Of a stretch of DNA of 64,000 nt, positions 12,313-24,176 are shown in pieces (within the stretch, counting starts at the first letter, position 1; each line of letters opens with the position of its first letter). Source of the stretch: Hydnum rufescens UP504 (lineage: Eukaryota; Basidiomycota; Agaricomycetes; Cantharellales; Hydnaceae); contig MU128939.1 of the NCBI GenBank assembly GCA_014904985.1, positions 148,913 to 212,912 on the forward strand, given 5' to 3'. The notes beneath the pieces were generated by a model. The model was not told where the DNA came from, made no database searches, and saw nothing but the letters and a program-made list of their open reading frames with translations. Both the position numbers and the translations under genes were made by a program.

Positions 12313-14511
12313 TGTTGGAGGGAAAAATTTGAGTTCCATTTTGATATTGATTTTTCCAATGAACAAATTATAAATGTAACAACATGTCATCCAAATAACA
12401 AGTCTTTTGTCTGATCAAGAATGAGCATGAATTCCATATGCTTGAAAACATGTAAATGGAATGCTCTTTCCCCCTGTACACAAGTCAATCTTGCAAGGTC
12501 TTCAACAGGCCACAGGGACTGTATTCATCTATGCCCTACCATAAGCCATAATATGGTGGTCCCAGCAATTCAACTTGCCCTTCTGTATATCATCTTGAAT
12601 TCCCCTTCAATCTGCTCATATGAATCTTGCTGCCTTAAGGGCAAGCCTAACAAATGTTGATTATGTAATATGGAGCATTACACACCCAGGCCTTCATTCC
12701 TACTTGTGGATGCATTATATAATCAAATAGGGGCAAATGTGGCACTCTCAAGGAGTATTCATCAAATTTCTCCATCAGTTTTGATTGGATTGACTCAAAA
12801 AAGTAGCATCCAGAAAGATACGATCTATACCTATCCAATGATACCAAGTAAAAGTCAATATAATCAAAACTGCATGCTCTAGAACTATTTTACTGTGTAA
12901 TACATGCTCTTGAGGAGTATTTCTTGATGTTCAAAGTCAATTTGTATCTGATTGACTTGAAAATATAGTTCCCTAGAATCTGTGATCAATACCTATCAAA
13001 TGATACCAATTACATGTTTATTGAATCAAAACTGAAGCTTCTGGAATGAATTCACCTGCTGGTTTACAATCAGAAGATGTATGTTTTGAATATGGTTGCC
13101 ATGGTCAGGTTTTGCCCAATTTGAGCAAAACCTAAACCTGACCAGGTTCCAAAATCACCCCTGAGGGCAAAACCTGAACCTGACCTGAGGTTTGGTTCCA
13201 TTCAGGTCAGGTTCTGGTTTAAACCTGAAACCTGAGGTATGGGAGATGCCATCATTTTCAGAGGGTACTACAGAATATCTTGACCCTCTGCTCAAGTCTC
13301 TGCCTCTGTCACTCCCTTTACATACTCCTTTAGATCCACATCTCCTTCCTAGCCCCCTTTCACTTCAATTTACTGCTCACACATCTTCTGGAGATGGTAT
13401 TTAGTCACTAGATTCTGTCATGTGACCTGTGACCTGCACCAATTACCTCATTTGATTGCTGAGTCATGTGACTTCTGACTCCAGAACCATAGTCACATCT
13501 GTAAATTGCCAGATTTGGTGCTAAAATAATCATCAATGTACATGGAATGGAACCTACACCCTACCTTTCAGGTTCAGGTTTAAACCTGGTTTCAGACAGG
13601 TTTTTGGATTCAGGGCAAGGGCAAAACCTGAACCTGACCTGAAGAAAATAAAATGAAACCTGACCCCAATGGAACCTGACCTGGGTCAGGTTCAGGTTTA
13701 AACTCAGGTTCCACAGGTTTAAACCTGAACCACAGCATCCATAGTTTTGAATTTCTGTCAGTTTTGATTGGATTCACACTAAATAACCATGCTTAGAAAG
13801 GTATTTAAAATTCCTATCCAATGGTACAAAGGGCATTGTGAGCAAAAAAGAACTCAGTGTTCTACATACAAATTTCCCCCATGTCTCAGGAGAACATCAT
13901 TCCCCCTTCCAATTTCCAAATATCAAATATTGTCTGGTAGCCTTATATCCGAAGGATAGGACATCCAGGATTCCTTATTCCATCATTCCTCAAGGGAATC
14001 TGTCCACAAGGGAAGGAGAAATAGTCATTTTATGCTTTATCCTATCCCCAGCCTTGTAAATTGAATATCTCTGTCAGTTTTGAAGCTTTTGACTTCATTC
14101 ATTTTTCTACATATCTCCCCTATCCCCTGGCTTCCATTGGATGTTTGATCTCATAGCTGGGTTGTATATTAAGCAAACTGTGTTGAAAATTCCATTGTCT
14201 TCCCCCTCCCCAGTTTGAAGCACTGAAATATTGCTGCTGGATTTCTGGGTGAATTCCACCTGAGGACACTGTTCCTACTGCACTTTGTCTAAGGCCACAA
14301 GACTAGGACCTTGGAGTGTGGTATTTGTGGCACATTTTCCCCTTTATTCATCTGCTTGGGCAACTACAGCTTACAGTGGATTATCTTCTAACCTAAAGAC
14401 CTTCCTACACTCAGACCTGAATATTCAAATTATTTTGGTGGCCCCCACTCTTTGTTCTCAATTCCACATCATGGACTGTAGCAGAGATCCCCCTATTTTC
14501 TCTTGCTTACA
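12313..14511 (+). mobile_element. LTR family A-D, copy B (1538 bp without the MITE)
   Basis: Starts TGTTGGAGGG, ends CTTACA, flanked by ATGT (12309-12312 and 14512-14515). It forms the left arm of a tail-to-tail palindrome with copy C. A MITE (13091-13743) was inserted later, since the matching site in copy C is empty. Three roughly 165-bp modules are present, at about 12765-12860, 12930-13035 and 13752-13835. Confidence 0.85.
13091..13743 (+). mobile_element. hAT-like MITE, copy 2 (653 bp)
   Basis: Ends TATGGTTGCC and AGCATCCATA with the exact 8-bp duplication GTTTTGAA (13083-13090 and 13744-13751). The empty site can be read in copy C near 15275. The interior has the same AGGTTTAAACCTGAACC-type repeats as copies 1 and 3, and no coding region. 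Confidence 0.85.
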
Positions 14512-14515
14512 ATGT

Positions 14516-16065
14516 TGTAAGCAAGAGAAACAGGGGGAATCTCTGCTACAGTCTGTGATATGGAATTGAGAATGAAGAATGGGGGCCACCAAAATAATTT
14601 GAATATTCAGGTCTGGATGTAGGAAGGTCTTTGGGACAGAAGATAATCTGCTGTAAGCAGTAGTTGCCCAAGCAGATGAATAAAGGGGAAAATGTCCCAC
14701 AAATACCACACTCTAAGGTCCTAGTCTTGTAGCCTTAGACAAAGTGCAGTAGGAGCAGTGTCCTCATATGGAATTTGCCTGGAAATCCAGCAGAAATACT
14801 TCAGTGCTTCAAACTGGGGAGGGGGAAGACAATGGAATTTTCAACACAATTCGCTTAATATACAACCCAGCTATGAGATAAAATATCAGACGGAAGAAGG
14901 GGGATAGGGGAAATATGTAGAAAAAGGAATCAAGTCAAAAGCTTCAAAACTGACAGAGATATTCAATTTACAAGTCTGGGGATAGGATAAAGCATAAAAT
15001 GACTATTTCTCCTTCCCTTGTGGACAGATTCCCTTGAGGAATGATGGAATAAGGAATCCTGGATGTCCTATCCTTCGGATATAAGGCTGCCAGACAATAT
15101 TTGATATTTGAAAATTGGAGGAGGGAATGATGTTCTCCTGAGACAAGGGAGAAATTCATATGCAGAACACCGAGTTGTTTTTTGTTTGCAACACCCTCCA
15201 TACCCTTGGATGAGAATTTTCAATACCTTCCTAAGCACGGTTGTTTCATGCAAATCAGATCAAAACTGAGGGAGAAATTCAAAAAATACACCTTCCGATT
15301 ATGAATGAGCAGGTGGAATCATTCCAGAAGCTTCAGTTTTAATCCAATGAACACGTAATTGGTATTATTCGATAGGTATTGATCACAGCTTTTGGGGAGC
15401 TACTTTTTCGAGTCGATCGGATACGAATTGACTTCAAAACGCGAAAAATACTCCTTAAGAGCATGGATTCCATAGAAAAATCATTCTAGAACATGCAGTT
15501 TTAATCGGATTGACTCGTACTTGGTATTGTGGGATAGGTGTGAATTATATATTTCAGGACACTACTTTTTCAAGCCAATCTGATCAGAACTGACAGAGAA
15601 ATTAGACGAATACTCCTTGAGAGTGCCGCATTTGCCCCTATTTGATTATGTAATGCATCTGTGAGTAGGAATGAAGGCCCAGGTGTGTAATCCATTGTAT
15701 TACATAATCCCAATTCATTAGAGTCGCCCTTAAGGCAGCAGGATTGATTTGAAGGGATTGAAGGAGAATTCAAGATGATATACAGAAGGGCAAGTTGAAT
15801 TGCCAGGTCCACCATATCATGGCTTATGGTAGGGCATAGATGAATACAGTCCCTGTGGCCTGTTGAAGACCTTGGGAGATTGACTCATGTACAAGGGGAA
15901 TGAGCATTCCATTTACATGTTTTCAAGCATATGGAATTCAGGCTCATTCTTGAACAGATGAAAGAATTGTTATTCAGACAACATATTGGTACATTTTTAA
16001 TTCGTTCATCAGAAAATTTGATGCTGAAAGGGAACTCTATGTGGCAGGGATTTTTCCCTCCAACA
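14516..16065 (-). mobile_element. LTR family A-D, copy C (1550 bp)
   Basis: Starts TGTAAG (complement of CTTACA) and ends CCTCCAACA. ATGT lies at 14512-14515 and 16066-16069. Right arm of the palindrome. It keeps CpG sites (for example GTCGATCGGATACG near 15410 and AACGCGAAAAA near 15440) where copy B reads TG or CA, so it is less deaminated. Three modules are present. Confidence 0.85.
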
Positions 16066-17214
16066 ATGTTATAGACATTCTCAGTATCATTCAATGCAGA
16101 TTTTCAATAGCTTTCTGAGTGCAATAATTCCAAGCAGATCAGACATGAATTGATGAAGAAACTTGTAAAACACTAGTGGATGTTGATTTTCAAAGCAATA
16201 TCATTCTGGAGAGTGCAGTTTTAATCTGTTCTTGGCATGCTTAGTACTGTTTGATGTGGATTTTTAACAGCTTTCTAGAAGTTATAATTTCAAGCAGATT
16301 GGATGTAAACTGACAGAGAAATTCATAAAATACTGTGGAATGTGGATTTTCATAGTAATATCAACCTGGAGAGTGCAGTTTGGATCCATTTAACTTGCTT
16401 TTTGTATTGTTTGAGAGGTGTGATTCATAGATTTCTAAGCATTGTATGGTTGAGCATTTCTGATCAAAACTGACAGAGTAATCAAACAAATTCTGTTTTC
16501 ATGCATAGCCATAATTAATTTAATAATAGGTCACATGATTGTTCCATAGACTGGGATCAATAGAAATTCACATTTTCTGATACAGGATGTTTTTATCTTC
16601 CACAATGGGTGCATGACTGGGACCTAAAAGGCTCATATAACTCAAATCAGCATTGGGGTTTTTTTCATAAATTAGACATACCACATGTGTCAAAAGGAAC
16701 TTTCAAATATCTCACCTGTAACTGAGCCCTCAAAAACTTCACACACAAGGTATCCATCAATACTGAGGAGTGGTAGGATCATGTAGTGCTTTCTGCAAAT
16801 GAATAACATGATCCAATTCAGGAATAGCCCCATCTCCAAGACACAGTCTTATTGTCCTTCAAACTCTCATTGGTGAATAGAAGCATATCCAGATGTGTCA
16901 CAACCTCTGCAATCTTGTTGACAAATGCCACACAGGGAGGTTCATTCCATTCCTTTGCCCTGATTGAAACTTGTTTATGGGATATGCCCAGGTAGGGTAT
17001 TGCATGGGGTTTTGACCCTGTGGGGCAGGAGTACCAATGTGGACCTGTGCCTAAAACCCACCAAGAACCCACCATCCCTGGGAATATGCAGGTGGGTTTG
17101 AATATCCCCAAGGCCTAAACCACAAGAGGCTGTAAGGTGGGTGTCTCCTGTCAAAATTCATATCTCCTGTCCACTGATAACCAATCATTTATTGTTTATT
17201 TATTAATTATTATA

Positions 17215-18715
17215 TATACACATTGGTACAGTACATAAGAGGGAAAAAAAAATCAAAGACAATGCCAAAAGAGCAGGTGGTGCTGCTCTTTTAGCATTGT
17301 CATACACCCAGTAATATAGAAACTAACTGAATATTGCCACACCTGCCAAAGCAGATGTGGCACTGTATCTATTTCATCATTAATACTCAGGGTTGGGGTC
17401 TTGGGTGGCTGCATGCATGCCTGTGTTTTGCCTGGGCCTTGTTGGTACATTCTTTGGATGGGGTGTTGTGGAGGGAGAGGAGCTAGAATAGGAAGTATGT
17501 TAGTTTAAAAAAATAACAAAAGCAATGCCAAAAGAGCAGCTGGGGCTGCTCTTTTGGCATTGTGGTACACCCCACAATGGACAAACACACCTAATATTGC
17601 CACACACCTGCTGAAGTGGGTGTGTGGTGCTGTACTTGTTTTGCTGTCATATGGGTTATGGGTAGTTGAGTGTTGGGGTCTTGTGTGGCTGCATGCATGC
17701 CCATATTTCACCCAGGCCTTGTCAGTACATTCTTTAGATGGGGGTTTCATGGAAGAAGAGGAGCTAGAATAGGGTGTATGTTAGTTCAAGAAAATAACAA
17801 AAGCACTGCCAAAAGAGCAGCCAGGGCTGCTCTTTTGGTGTTGCAATACACCCTGTAATAGATAAACACACCTAATATTGCCACACACCTGCTGAAGCAG
17901 GTGTGTGGTGCTGTACTTGTTTTGCTGTTGTATGGGTTGTGGGTAGTTGAGTGTTGGGGTTTTGGGTGGCTGTGTGTGCCCATAGTTTGTCCAGGGTCAT
18001 AGGGGTCCTGGTGGGTCTGCAGGTTGGTGTGGACTTGCAGCTGCATGGGTGTTTGCACATTACAGTTGCACCCCCTGATCTAGAATGAAAAATAATTGGT
18101 TAGTTAAGATCAAAACTCATGCAAAGAGAGCAGCAACTGCTGCTCTCTTTGCATGTTTGTAGCTATTAAAAAGATCCATACCTTATATAGCCACACACCC
18201 ACCATGGCAGGTGTGTGGCTCTGTCTTCTGTGGCTTCCTGTGTGCATTGTCATTCATTCACACATTCCCATTCACATGGCTGTGCAGGGGTGTTGGTGGG
18301 TGGGAGATCTGGCCTAGACCAGTAAATAAAGTGTTAGTTGAATTTTTAAATCCTGGGCAAAAAGAGCAGCAAGCTGCTCTTTTTGCCCATTTGTAGCTAT
18401 GGATAAAAGAAATACTTACCTTATATGACCACACCTGCAGTGGTGGGTGTGTGGTCCTATTTCTTTCTTCATTTGGGGTTGTGTTCTTGTTGCAGTAGAG
18501 TCTGACAAGCCTGCAAAGTCAATGCTGGCAATTGCCAGAATCCAAAAGGTGCCTAGCAAGCACAATATGGTGCCACACACCCACACAGTGGGTGTGTGGC
18601 ACTATTAGGTGAGTTCTTAATATGGGTGTATGACAATGCCAAAAGAGCAGCAACAGCTGCTCTTTTGGCATTGCTTGTGTTGTTTTTTAACTAACAGATT
18701 TGTTATTCTAGATCT
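17215..18715. repeat. Dual-hairpin intron-like array, block I
   Basis: Five minus-oriented units and one plus-oriented unit. Hairpin 2 (CCAAAAGAGCAGC / GCTGCTCTTTTGG) lies at 17261-17300, 17523-17563, 17806-17844, 18121-18152, 18355-18389 and 18635-18674. Hairpin 1 (CCACACACC / GGTGTGTGG) lies at 17336-17363, 17599-17630, 17879-17911, 18190-18220, 18427-18457 and 18570-18602. Spacing is 235-311 bp. In the last unit a GTGAGT at 18609 and a CTAAC...CTAG acceptor at 18711 bound a 103-nt intron-like segment containing hairpin 2. The orientation switches near 18500 by a short remnant (CAATGCTGGCAATTGCC) resembling the arm end of the palindrome at 29025. Exon-like parts share peptide-level similarity (around SKTSTAPHT) but also carry stops, so coding is doubtful. 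Confidence 0.75.
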
Positions 18716-18877
18716 TTTCTCCCTGCATGAAACCAGTTGAGGACTTTTAGCCCATGAACAAGAAACCAGGAATCTGGCTCAGGGGGATTATATGACTCTA
18801 CTCAACACTGGACTCTAAGTCCATGGATACTGTGATTTGACTTGTGTTACAGTGAATGCTCACAACAACTAGCTTGA

Positions 18878-19565
18878 CTATCTACTAGAAAATATTCCTT
18901 GCTGTATATACATGGGGTTGAAACAAATTGGTTCAAAATGGATCTCAAAAATGAAGTGAGTCTTTGGAAAAGTACAAAGGTTCATCAGGAGGACAATCAC
19001 CAGGCTGCAGGGGCTGCAAAGGGTGAACAGAAAAACCATGTAGTGGTCTACTTGGTAAAGCAGAGGGCTGACTGGCATTAAATTGTGGTTGCAAGTATGA
19101 AGTTTCTTGCAGGAGTGAGGATGAAGGGTATTGCAGGTATGAGGATGAAGTAGATTGCAGGTATGACTCAGAGGATGAATTATATTGTGGGTGTGAGGAC
19201 AAACTATATTTCAGGTGCAAGGATGAAGCATATTGCAGGTGCAGGGATGAAACATATTGTGGGTGTGAGGACAAAGTGTATTGTGGGTGTGGGGACAAAG
19301 CATATTGCAGGTGTGGGGACGATGTGTATTGCAAGTGCAACTTGGGGAGTGAAACATATTTCAGGTGCAAGGATTTCAGTTGCAAGGATGAAGCACTACA
19401 TAGAATTAATGACTTCTGAGTCATTCTGGAGTGATAATTATAGAAAAGAGTGTACTTTGATGGATCCAGCACAGAGCCAGGTATGATCATGTCCACCATG
19501 GCTTGAAAATCAAGTCCTTGGCCAGCTTTGCACAAAGTGGGTGCTTGAGCACCTTGGTCAGTCAT
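18878..19565 (-). CDS. Hypothetical protein with short tandem repeats
   Basis: A 206-codon frame begins MTDQGAQAPTLCKAG at 19565. The middle is a degenerate repeat of SSHLQYASS/HPQY-type units encoded by a tandem repeat of about 24 bp on the plus strand at 19110-19400. The tail is Ser/Gln/Pro-rich. One frame slip near 18945 would add about 20 residues ending at 18878. No family recognised. It may be a fragment of a larger gene, or an open frame kept by the repeat itself. Confidence 0.3.
19110..19400. repeat. About 24-bp degenerate tandem repeat
   Basis: Units resemble GTGAGGACAAAGCATATTGC followed by AGGT. About ten copies differ mainly by C/T and G/A changes. It lies inside the minus-strand frame at 18945-19565. 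Confidence 0.55.
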
Positions 19566-19853
19566 CTAAGCCTACCTAGTTAGGTACCACTTCCAGGGCA
19601 GATAATGGTACCTAAGTAGGTCCCATCACTATTTCGGCTGAATTGGTCTGCCCCATTGAAATCTCTCACTTGAGCTTTGGGCTGAAAGTTGGCCAAAATT
19701 GACCCGAATTAGGACTTAGCACTCAGGACTTGAGCAGACTCAATTGAAGACCACTATTGCAAGTCTTTCCATTCTGCCTTGAAGGAACAACTTAGAATTC
19801 TTAAATAAAACAACCTTCCATTAAGGCCACAGTACAAACACATTAAGAAACCA

Positions 19854-22800
19854 TTAATAAAATCTGTCTACTTCATATCTACTTTGGTATTGTGCTACAA
19901 GTGCTTCAAACTCGGGGCCTTGAAATAACGAAGGATCAAGTAAAGGGAAACTCATGTTGTCCCTATTTGGAATCAGCACATCATCCATCATAGAAAATGG
20001 ATCATGTGGATTGAATGTTGGCACAATTGGGACCCCAGTGGTATGCTGAAGGGGAATCCCAACAGTAGCCTCACTGTCACTTGAGAATACAGAATGCTGT
20101 TGCACATCATTACGATGAGAACTCATAGCTTGCACATGGAGGTGGGACAGTCCAGCAGTTGGGGTTTCATCCAAGTCATCAATGATCTCTGCAGACTTGA
20201 CTTGCAGATGCTTCGTCTTGTGCAGCTGATTAAAATCATCCCCACCCTTCTGCAGCCTCTTCCCCAGTCCTTGGGTCACAATCCTGTCTGAGTTCACCAT
20301 GACAGTGTGACTTGGGTTCCTGACCGGACACCCATTCCCATGATGCCCATCAGAATCCCCTCCAGAATCCCCTCCATCAATCGTTGTATCCACTGCCTGA
20401 GCCCTCACAACTGCCCGCTCAGCTGCCCTCTTCGAATCCAGCTTCTTCTTGGCCCCAATCATTTCCAATGCACTTGCTACCATCATTAGCACTTGGCCGC
20501 CACTATCAGTAATGAGCGCAGTCTCCCCGGAGTTTGATTCCTCATGGGTACACTCAGATACTTTGAGCTGCCCATTCTCTAGAGCATATACATGGCTTGG
20601 ATCTCACTGACACTGTAGTGATCAATCGAGAGTGAACCGAGAAGCTGGAAGCGAGACAATGGCAGTACTCCATCGATCACCAAGTTGTGTGAGAGGAGTT
20701 TTTGGGGCAATTTCAGCCAAGGGAATGTGGTCCAATGAATGAACAGCTCTACTCAAGCAGGATTAGTGTAGGAACTGTCAAGAAGGTATGCATTGAGCAA
20801 ACTTACCAAATAGCTGAATCAGCATTTTCGAAACCTTCCCTTTTGCCTTATTGGGGTTCTTGAAGGCCTCTTCTCGCTCATGTCACAAAGTCTGAGCTTT
20901 ATGCTCCTCTGCCTTCCTAACCCCCACCTTGGCAGACAATATAAATGTGTATGCATCCCCAACATTGTTGGAGGGATAAAATCCCATTATGTACATACCT
21001 CATCCAGGCCCAACTACCTCCTCAAATGAATCCATATTTCTACCTTTCTCTTGTATCCACACTCATTATTCCTCTGGCTGTCAAATAGCATGGATTCACA
21101 TCCCAGGATCTGTGGTCCTTTTTACTTTTCCTCCACCCTATATACAAGACAATTATTTGTCCGTCCTAGGCACTTCAACAGGCCATCCAATTTGTACTTA
21201 TTTCCAAGCCAGTTCAACCAGGCTATAGCAATTCAACTCGCTTACTTTCGTCCATCTATTGTATCACCATTGGTGTATCCAATTGCCTCAAGGGTGGTAT
21301 TTGACCTTGGATTACATAACACAACTCCCACTTTGACTTGCAGACTTGTCACATGTTGAATAGGGGCTATTTCAATACTCTCAAGGAGTATTTCGTGAAT
21401 ATCTCCACTAATTTTGATCGGATAGACTCCGCAAGACAGCTCCCAGAAAGCTACGATCAATACCTGTCTAACGGTACCACACACGCGTTCATCGGATGAG
21501 AACTGCATCCTCCAGGTCGATTTTACCTCATGCTCCACACTATTCTTCAGTATTTTGCAAATAACTCCATCAGTTTTGATCCGATTCGTTCGAAACGACC
21601 ACCCCTGGAAAGATGCTAAAAATACGCATCTAACGGTACCAAGGGAAAAACGATCGGATTAGAAATCGGCGTTCTGTAATTTAGTCTCCCCATGGCTCAT
21701 TTCACTTTTACCTCCGCTTTTCTGATTTCTAAAGGCAATTATGGTTCCGGCACCCTATTTCCGATGGTGGGTACATCTAGGGCGACCAGTTCCACCTTTC
21801 CCCAAGGGATTTTGTTCAGTAGGAGAGGAGGAATACCTTGGTTAAGCCATATTCCCCTATTCTGACTTGTTAATTAAATATCTCCTTCAGTTTTGAAGCT
21901 TTTGACTTGATTTCTTTTTCATCATTTTTGCCTTAATCCCACCTTTCCGCCGATTACCATAGCATTTTTCTGTGATGTATATTAAGTGCAGGAGATGCGA
22001 ATTTCTATCATCTTTCCCCCCATCTTCAGTTGAAAAGCTAGTTGAACTGCTGCTGGTGTCAGGGTAAATTCCAAAACTCAACCCCCACTAATCACACTTT
22101 TGATAGGCTCTCAAGAGGAGGACCTAGAGTGTGATTCCCTGATTTATCAACCCCTTCATTTATTGTCTGGATAGGCATGGTCTATACAGGACAATTTCAC
22201 CCATACAAAGACCTCCCTCCTCTCAGACCCAAACATTCGGATTGGCCCCATGATCCCCTCTCTTTGTCCTTGTTTCCATTTCGTGGACTGTGGCTGAATT
22301 CATCTTCTGATTCCCACTTACAACATGAGACTTGAAGTCATGCCTGGACTTGTAGTATGATTCCATCTCTGCAGTCCCAAATAGCTGCCCATTCTGAGCA
22401 TGAGCAGCGGGAGAGCAGGCATTATCTGCAAGCACTGTCAACTTGCAATGCACCCCAAAGCTTGCGAAGGCCCTGAAATCCTTTTGCCATGCCCTCTTGT
22501 GGCTAGCAATGATTTTCGCAACTTCCCCCCCATGCTTTGCGATGTCTGCACTTATTGCTGCCCTAGTCTCTGTGTACTCCTTAACCAGGCAAGCTGATTC
22601 TGCTGCCCAATCCTCAGACTTCTCTCCTCCATACTTCTTAACAAGCTCATCATAGGCAGGGCAAACTGTATTTTTGGTATAATCAGATTGGCTCACTGAC
22701 TTGTCAGGGTTGGTAGGATAGCTGGATTGGAACACATTCCAGGCAATAGTTTTACATGGATGAACTACTCATGACACCCACCCACCAATCTTTTGAATTG

Positions 22801-23812
22801 AATTAACACTATGACCCATTTCCCTCACCAGTCCCGCAATTCACTTGTCAAACACTGCGTATTCAGCCTTAATCTTTTCTACCTCCGGGGTGGTAAATGG
22901 CCCTCCTTTGAGATCCTCATCATCTTCATCCAAACTTGGCTCTTCTGACAAGTGGGAGACAGGTTGGGGGGACACAACTGCCTTAGAATGGGGCTTGGCA
23001 TTGCCCCTCACTTTCAGAGCCACAGCATTATCACTATCACCATCGCTCAACAAAAAGTCATCATGGGTCCCATCTGTGATATCCAAAATGGGCGTGTCAG
23101 GGGAATCAGGATGGGGACTGTGAATGGGGGTGTTTCCATGATTGGGAATAACATGATTATAATACAGAGGGGATTGGATGTCCAAGAGACCAGGGGGTGA
23201 GACCTCATGCTGATTTCTCATGTTGGTATTGCAACTTTTTGGGCCATGATATGCAGGCACACTACTGGCATTGATAGAGTCAAGGAAAGAATCCCCAGTA
23301 GCATTGAGTCCATCATCTCCCTGTGTCACACTAGCTTGACCATCCTCTAACTTGTGTTCAAATGGTGTTCCAAAATCTTCATCATTAGAGTCAAAATCAG
23401 CAACTGGTGTGCATGCCAATGAAGACACTGATAAATATCCAAATGGAGATGACATGCGAGTAGGCTTGTTGGATATTTTATTCAAGGTGTAGGGTGCAGT
23501 TAACACCTTCTGTGATGGGATCTTGACCACAAGTCTAGTTGAGGATGTTCTGGAGGGGTGAGGGCTGGTGGCATGGCTCCCACTAGGCTGGCTGGTGGTC
23601 TGAAGGGGTTTCTCCTTCATGGCTGAATTTGAGGTCATACTGAGCTTTGTGGTGCTAGCACGTCACAAGGACCTCTGAGATGCCGGCACACTATCCAGAT
23701 CATTGCTGCCATTGCTTCCATTACTGGAGCTCATGGGTGTGGCGACTGCTGCATGTTGTGGCTGCGGAGTGTGCTTCCTTGCAGTCTGAATCTTTGATTT
23801 CATACCAGCCAT
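19854..23812 (-). pseudogene. Orphan gene H1, split by LTR D
   Basis: Function unknown. Start ATG at 23812 (MAGMKSKIQTARKH). A Ser/Pro/Asp-rich N-terminal half (to about 22850) is followed by a conserved-looking region around VFQSSYPTNPDKSVSQSDYT and KYGGEKSEDWAAESACLV (about 22740-22580). At 22323 LTR D interrupts the frame. Removing it with one ACAT copy joins FKSHV to GDAYTFILSAKVG, and the frame continues to about 20790. After a probable intron or gap the frame resumes near 20600 and ends ...RYEVDRFY at 19854. In-frame TGA codons near 23665, 22850, 22765 and 20880 all fit CGA to TGA. The size (over 800 codons) and style match Agaricomycete orphan families. Confidence 0.6.
20966..22322 (+). 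mobile_element. Solo LTR, family A-D, copy D (1357 bp)
   Basis: Starts TGTTGGAGGG, ends CTTACA, flanked by ACAT (20962-20965 and 22323-22326). It is the CpG-richest copy, with intact CGATCG, ACGCG and TCGAAACGAC sites in its two modules (about 21390-21500 and 21555-21665), so probably the youngest of the four. A TGTATATTAAG TATA-like site lies near 21975. It interrupts gene H1. Confidence 0.85.
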
Positions 23813-23829
23813 ACTGGAGAAGACTGCTG

Positions 23830-24176
23830 CCAGAGATAAAAATCACCACTTGCAACATACACTGAGGTGTGAGAGCAAGAGGAGACACTAAGAACTTGCA
23901 CTCAGATACCCTCCACTCTAGGTGGAAAGGAACACTGAACAGCATAGTTGTGGTTTTGCGCATCACCTGAAATCCATGCCAAGGCGGAATATAGAGTGCA
24001 ATGCTGTGTGTGGAAAGCTGAAGAAGTCTATGTCCATGCAGAGGGGGACAGTGAGAACAATGTAGTGTGTTTACTCCTGGGACCAGATATTCCCAGGAAA
24101 TACAAACACAAACAAAATACAATTTACACTACAATGCAGTACAGTACAACCATGTATAGATAGCATATAGAAGTAT
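23830..24176. other. Intergenic, no recognised feature
   Basis: Presumed upstream region of H1 and downstream region of H2, both on the minus strand. No TATA box or gene could be supported. Confidence 0.4.

Larger units (their letters stand above)
12313..16065. repeat. 3.75-kb palindrome of two LTRs, tail to tail
   Basis: Copies B and C are inverted around the 4-bp spacer ATGT (14512-14515). The same ATGT also flanks the outer ends (12309-12312 and 16066-16069), so three copies of the target site are present. The simplest reading is that the second LTR inserted into one ATGT flank of the first, in the opposite orientation. The arms differ by many TG/CA for CG changes. Confidence 0.8.
10106..16604 (-). 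mobile_element. Solo LTR, family E, copy E2, with several nested insertions
   Basis: The ends are TATAGAAG (10106) and CTTCCACA (16604), flanked by the duplication ATGG (10102-10105 and 16605-16608). Own sequence, read on minus: 16604-16070, 12308-12292, 11465-11219 and 10730-10106. The rest is later insertions: LTR pair B/C, LTR F and a 488-bp insert. Colinearity with E3 (30010-31529) fixes the pieces. A TATAAAAT box lies at 10706-10713 on the minus strand. E2 sits in the DDE_3 gene. Confidence 0.8.
8410..17111 (-). pseudogene. Tc1/mariner-like DDE_3 transposase, split three ways by LTR insertions
   Basis: Minus-strand pieces in order: 17111-16605 (around KIAEVVTHLDMLLFTNESLKDN; the usual first catalytic Asp of FTDES is Asn here), 10105-9804 (DNCAIHH with the second Asp, and PPYSPNYNPIEYSFS with the Glu), and 8424-8410 (last codons and a TAA). 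Deleting LTR E2 with one ATGG copy joins residues into the expected PYPGP-x3-LLLDNC motif. Deleting LTR A with one CCAC copy restores the C-terminus, read as GWFKCVGYV. Additional stops and frame slips show decay before and after the insertions. Family assignment is from the DDE_3 signature motifs. Length is near the usual size for the C-terminal catalytic domain; the N-terminal HTH was not recognised. Confidence 0.8.

Noticed and set aside
14285..14709. Two similar proteins of 83-94 codons on opposite strands
   Set aside because: They come from the two arms of the LTR palindrome.
8425..16604. A full-length LTR retrotransposon bounded by family A-D or E ends
   Set aside because: Each LTR has its own exact target duplication on both sides and no gag/pol lies between, so they are solo LTRs.
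22223..22322. Extension of gene H1 frame to 22223
   Set aside because: Those last codons lie inside LTR D; the original frame continues on the other side of the LTR.
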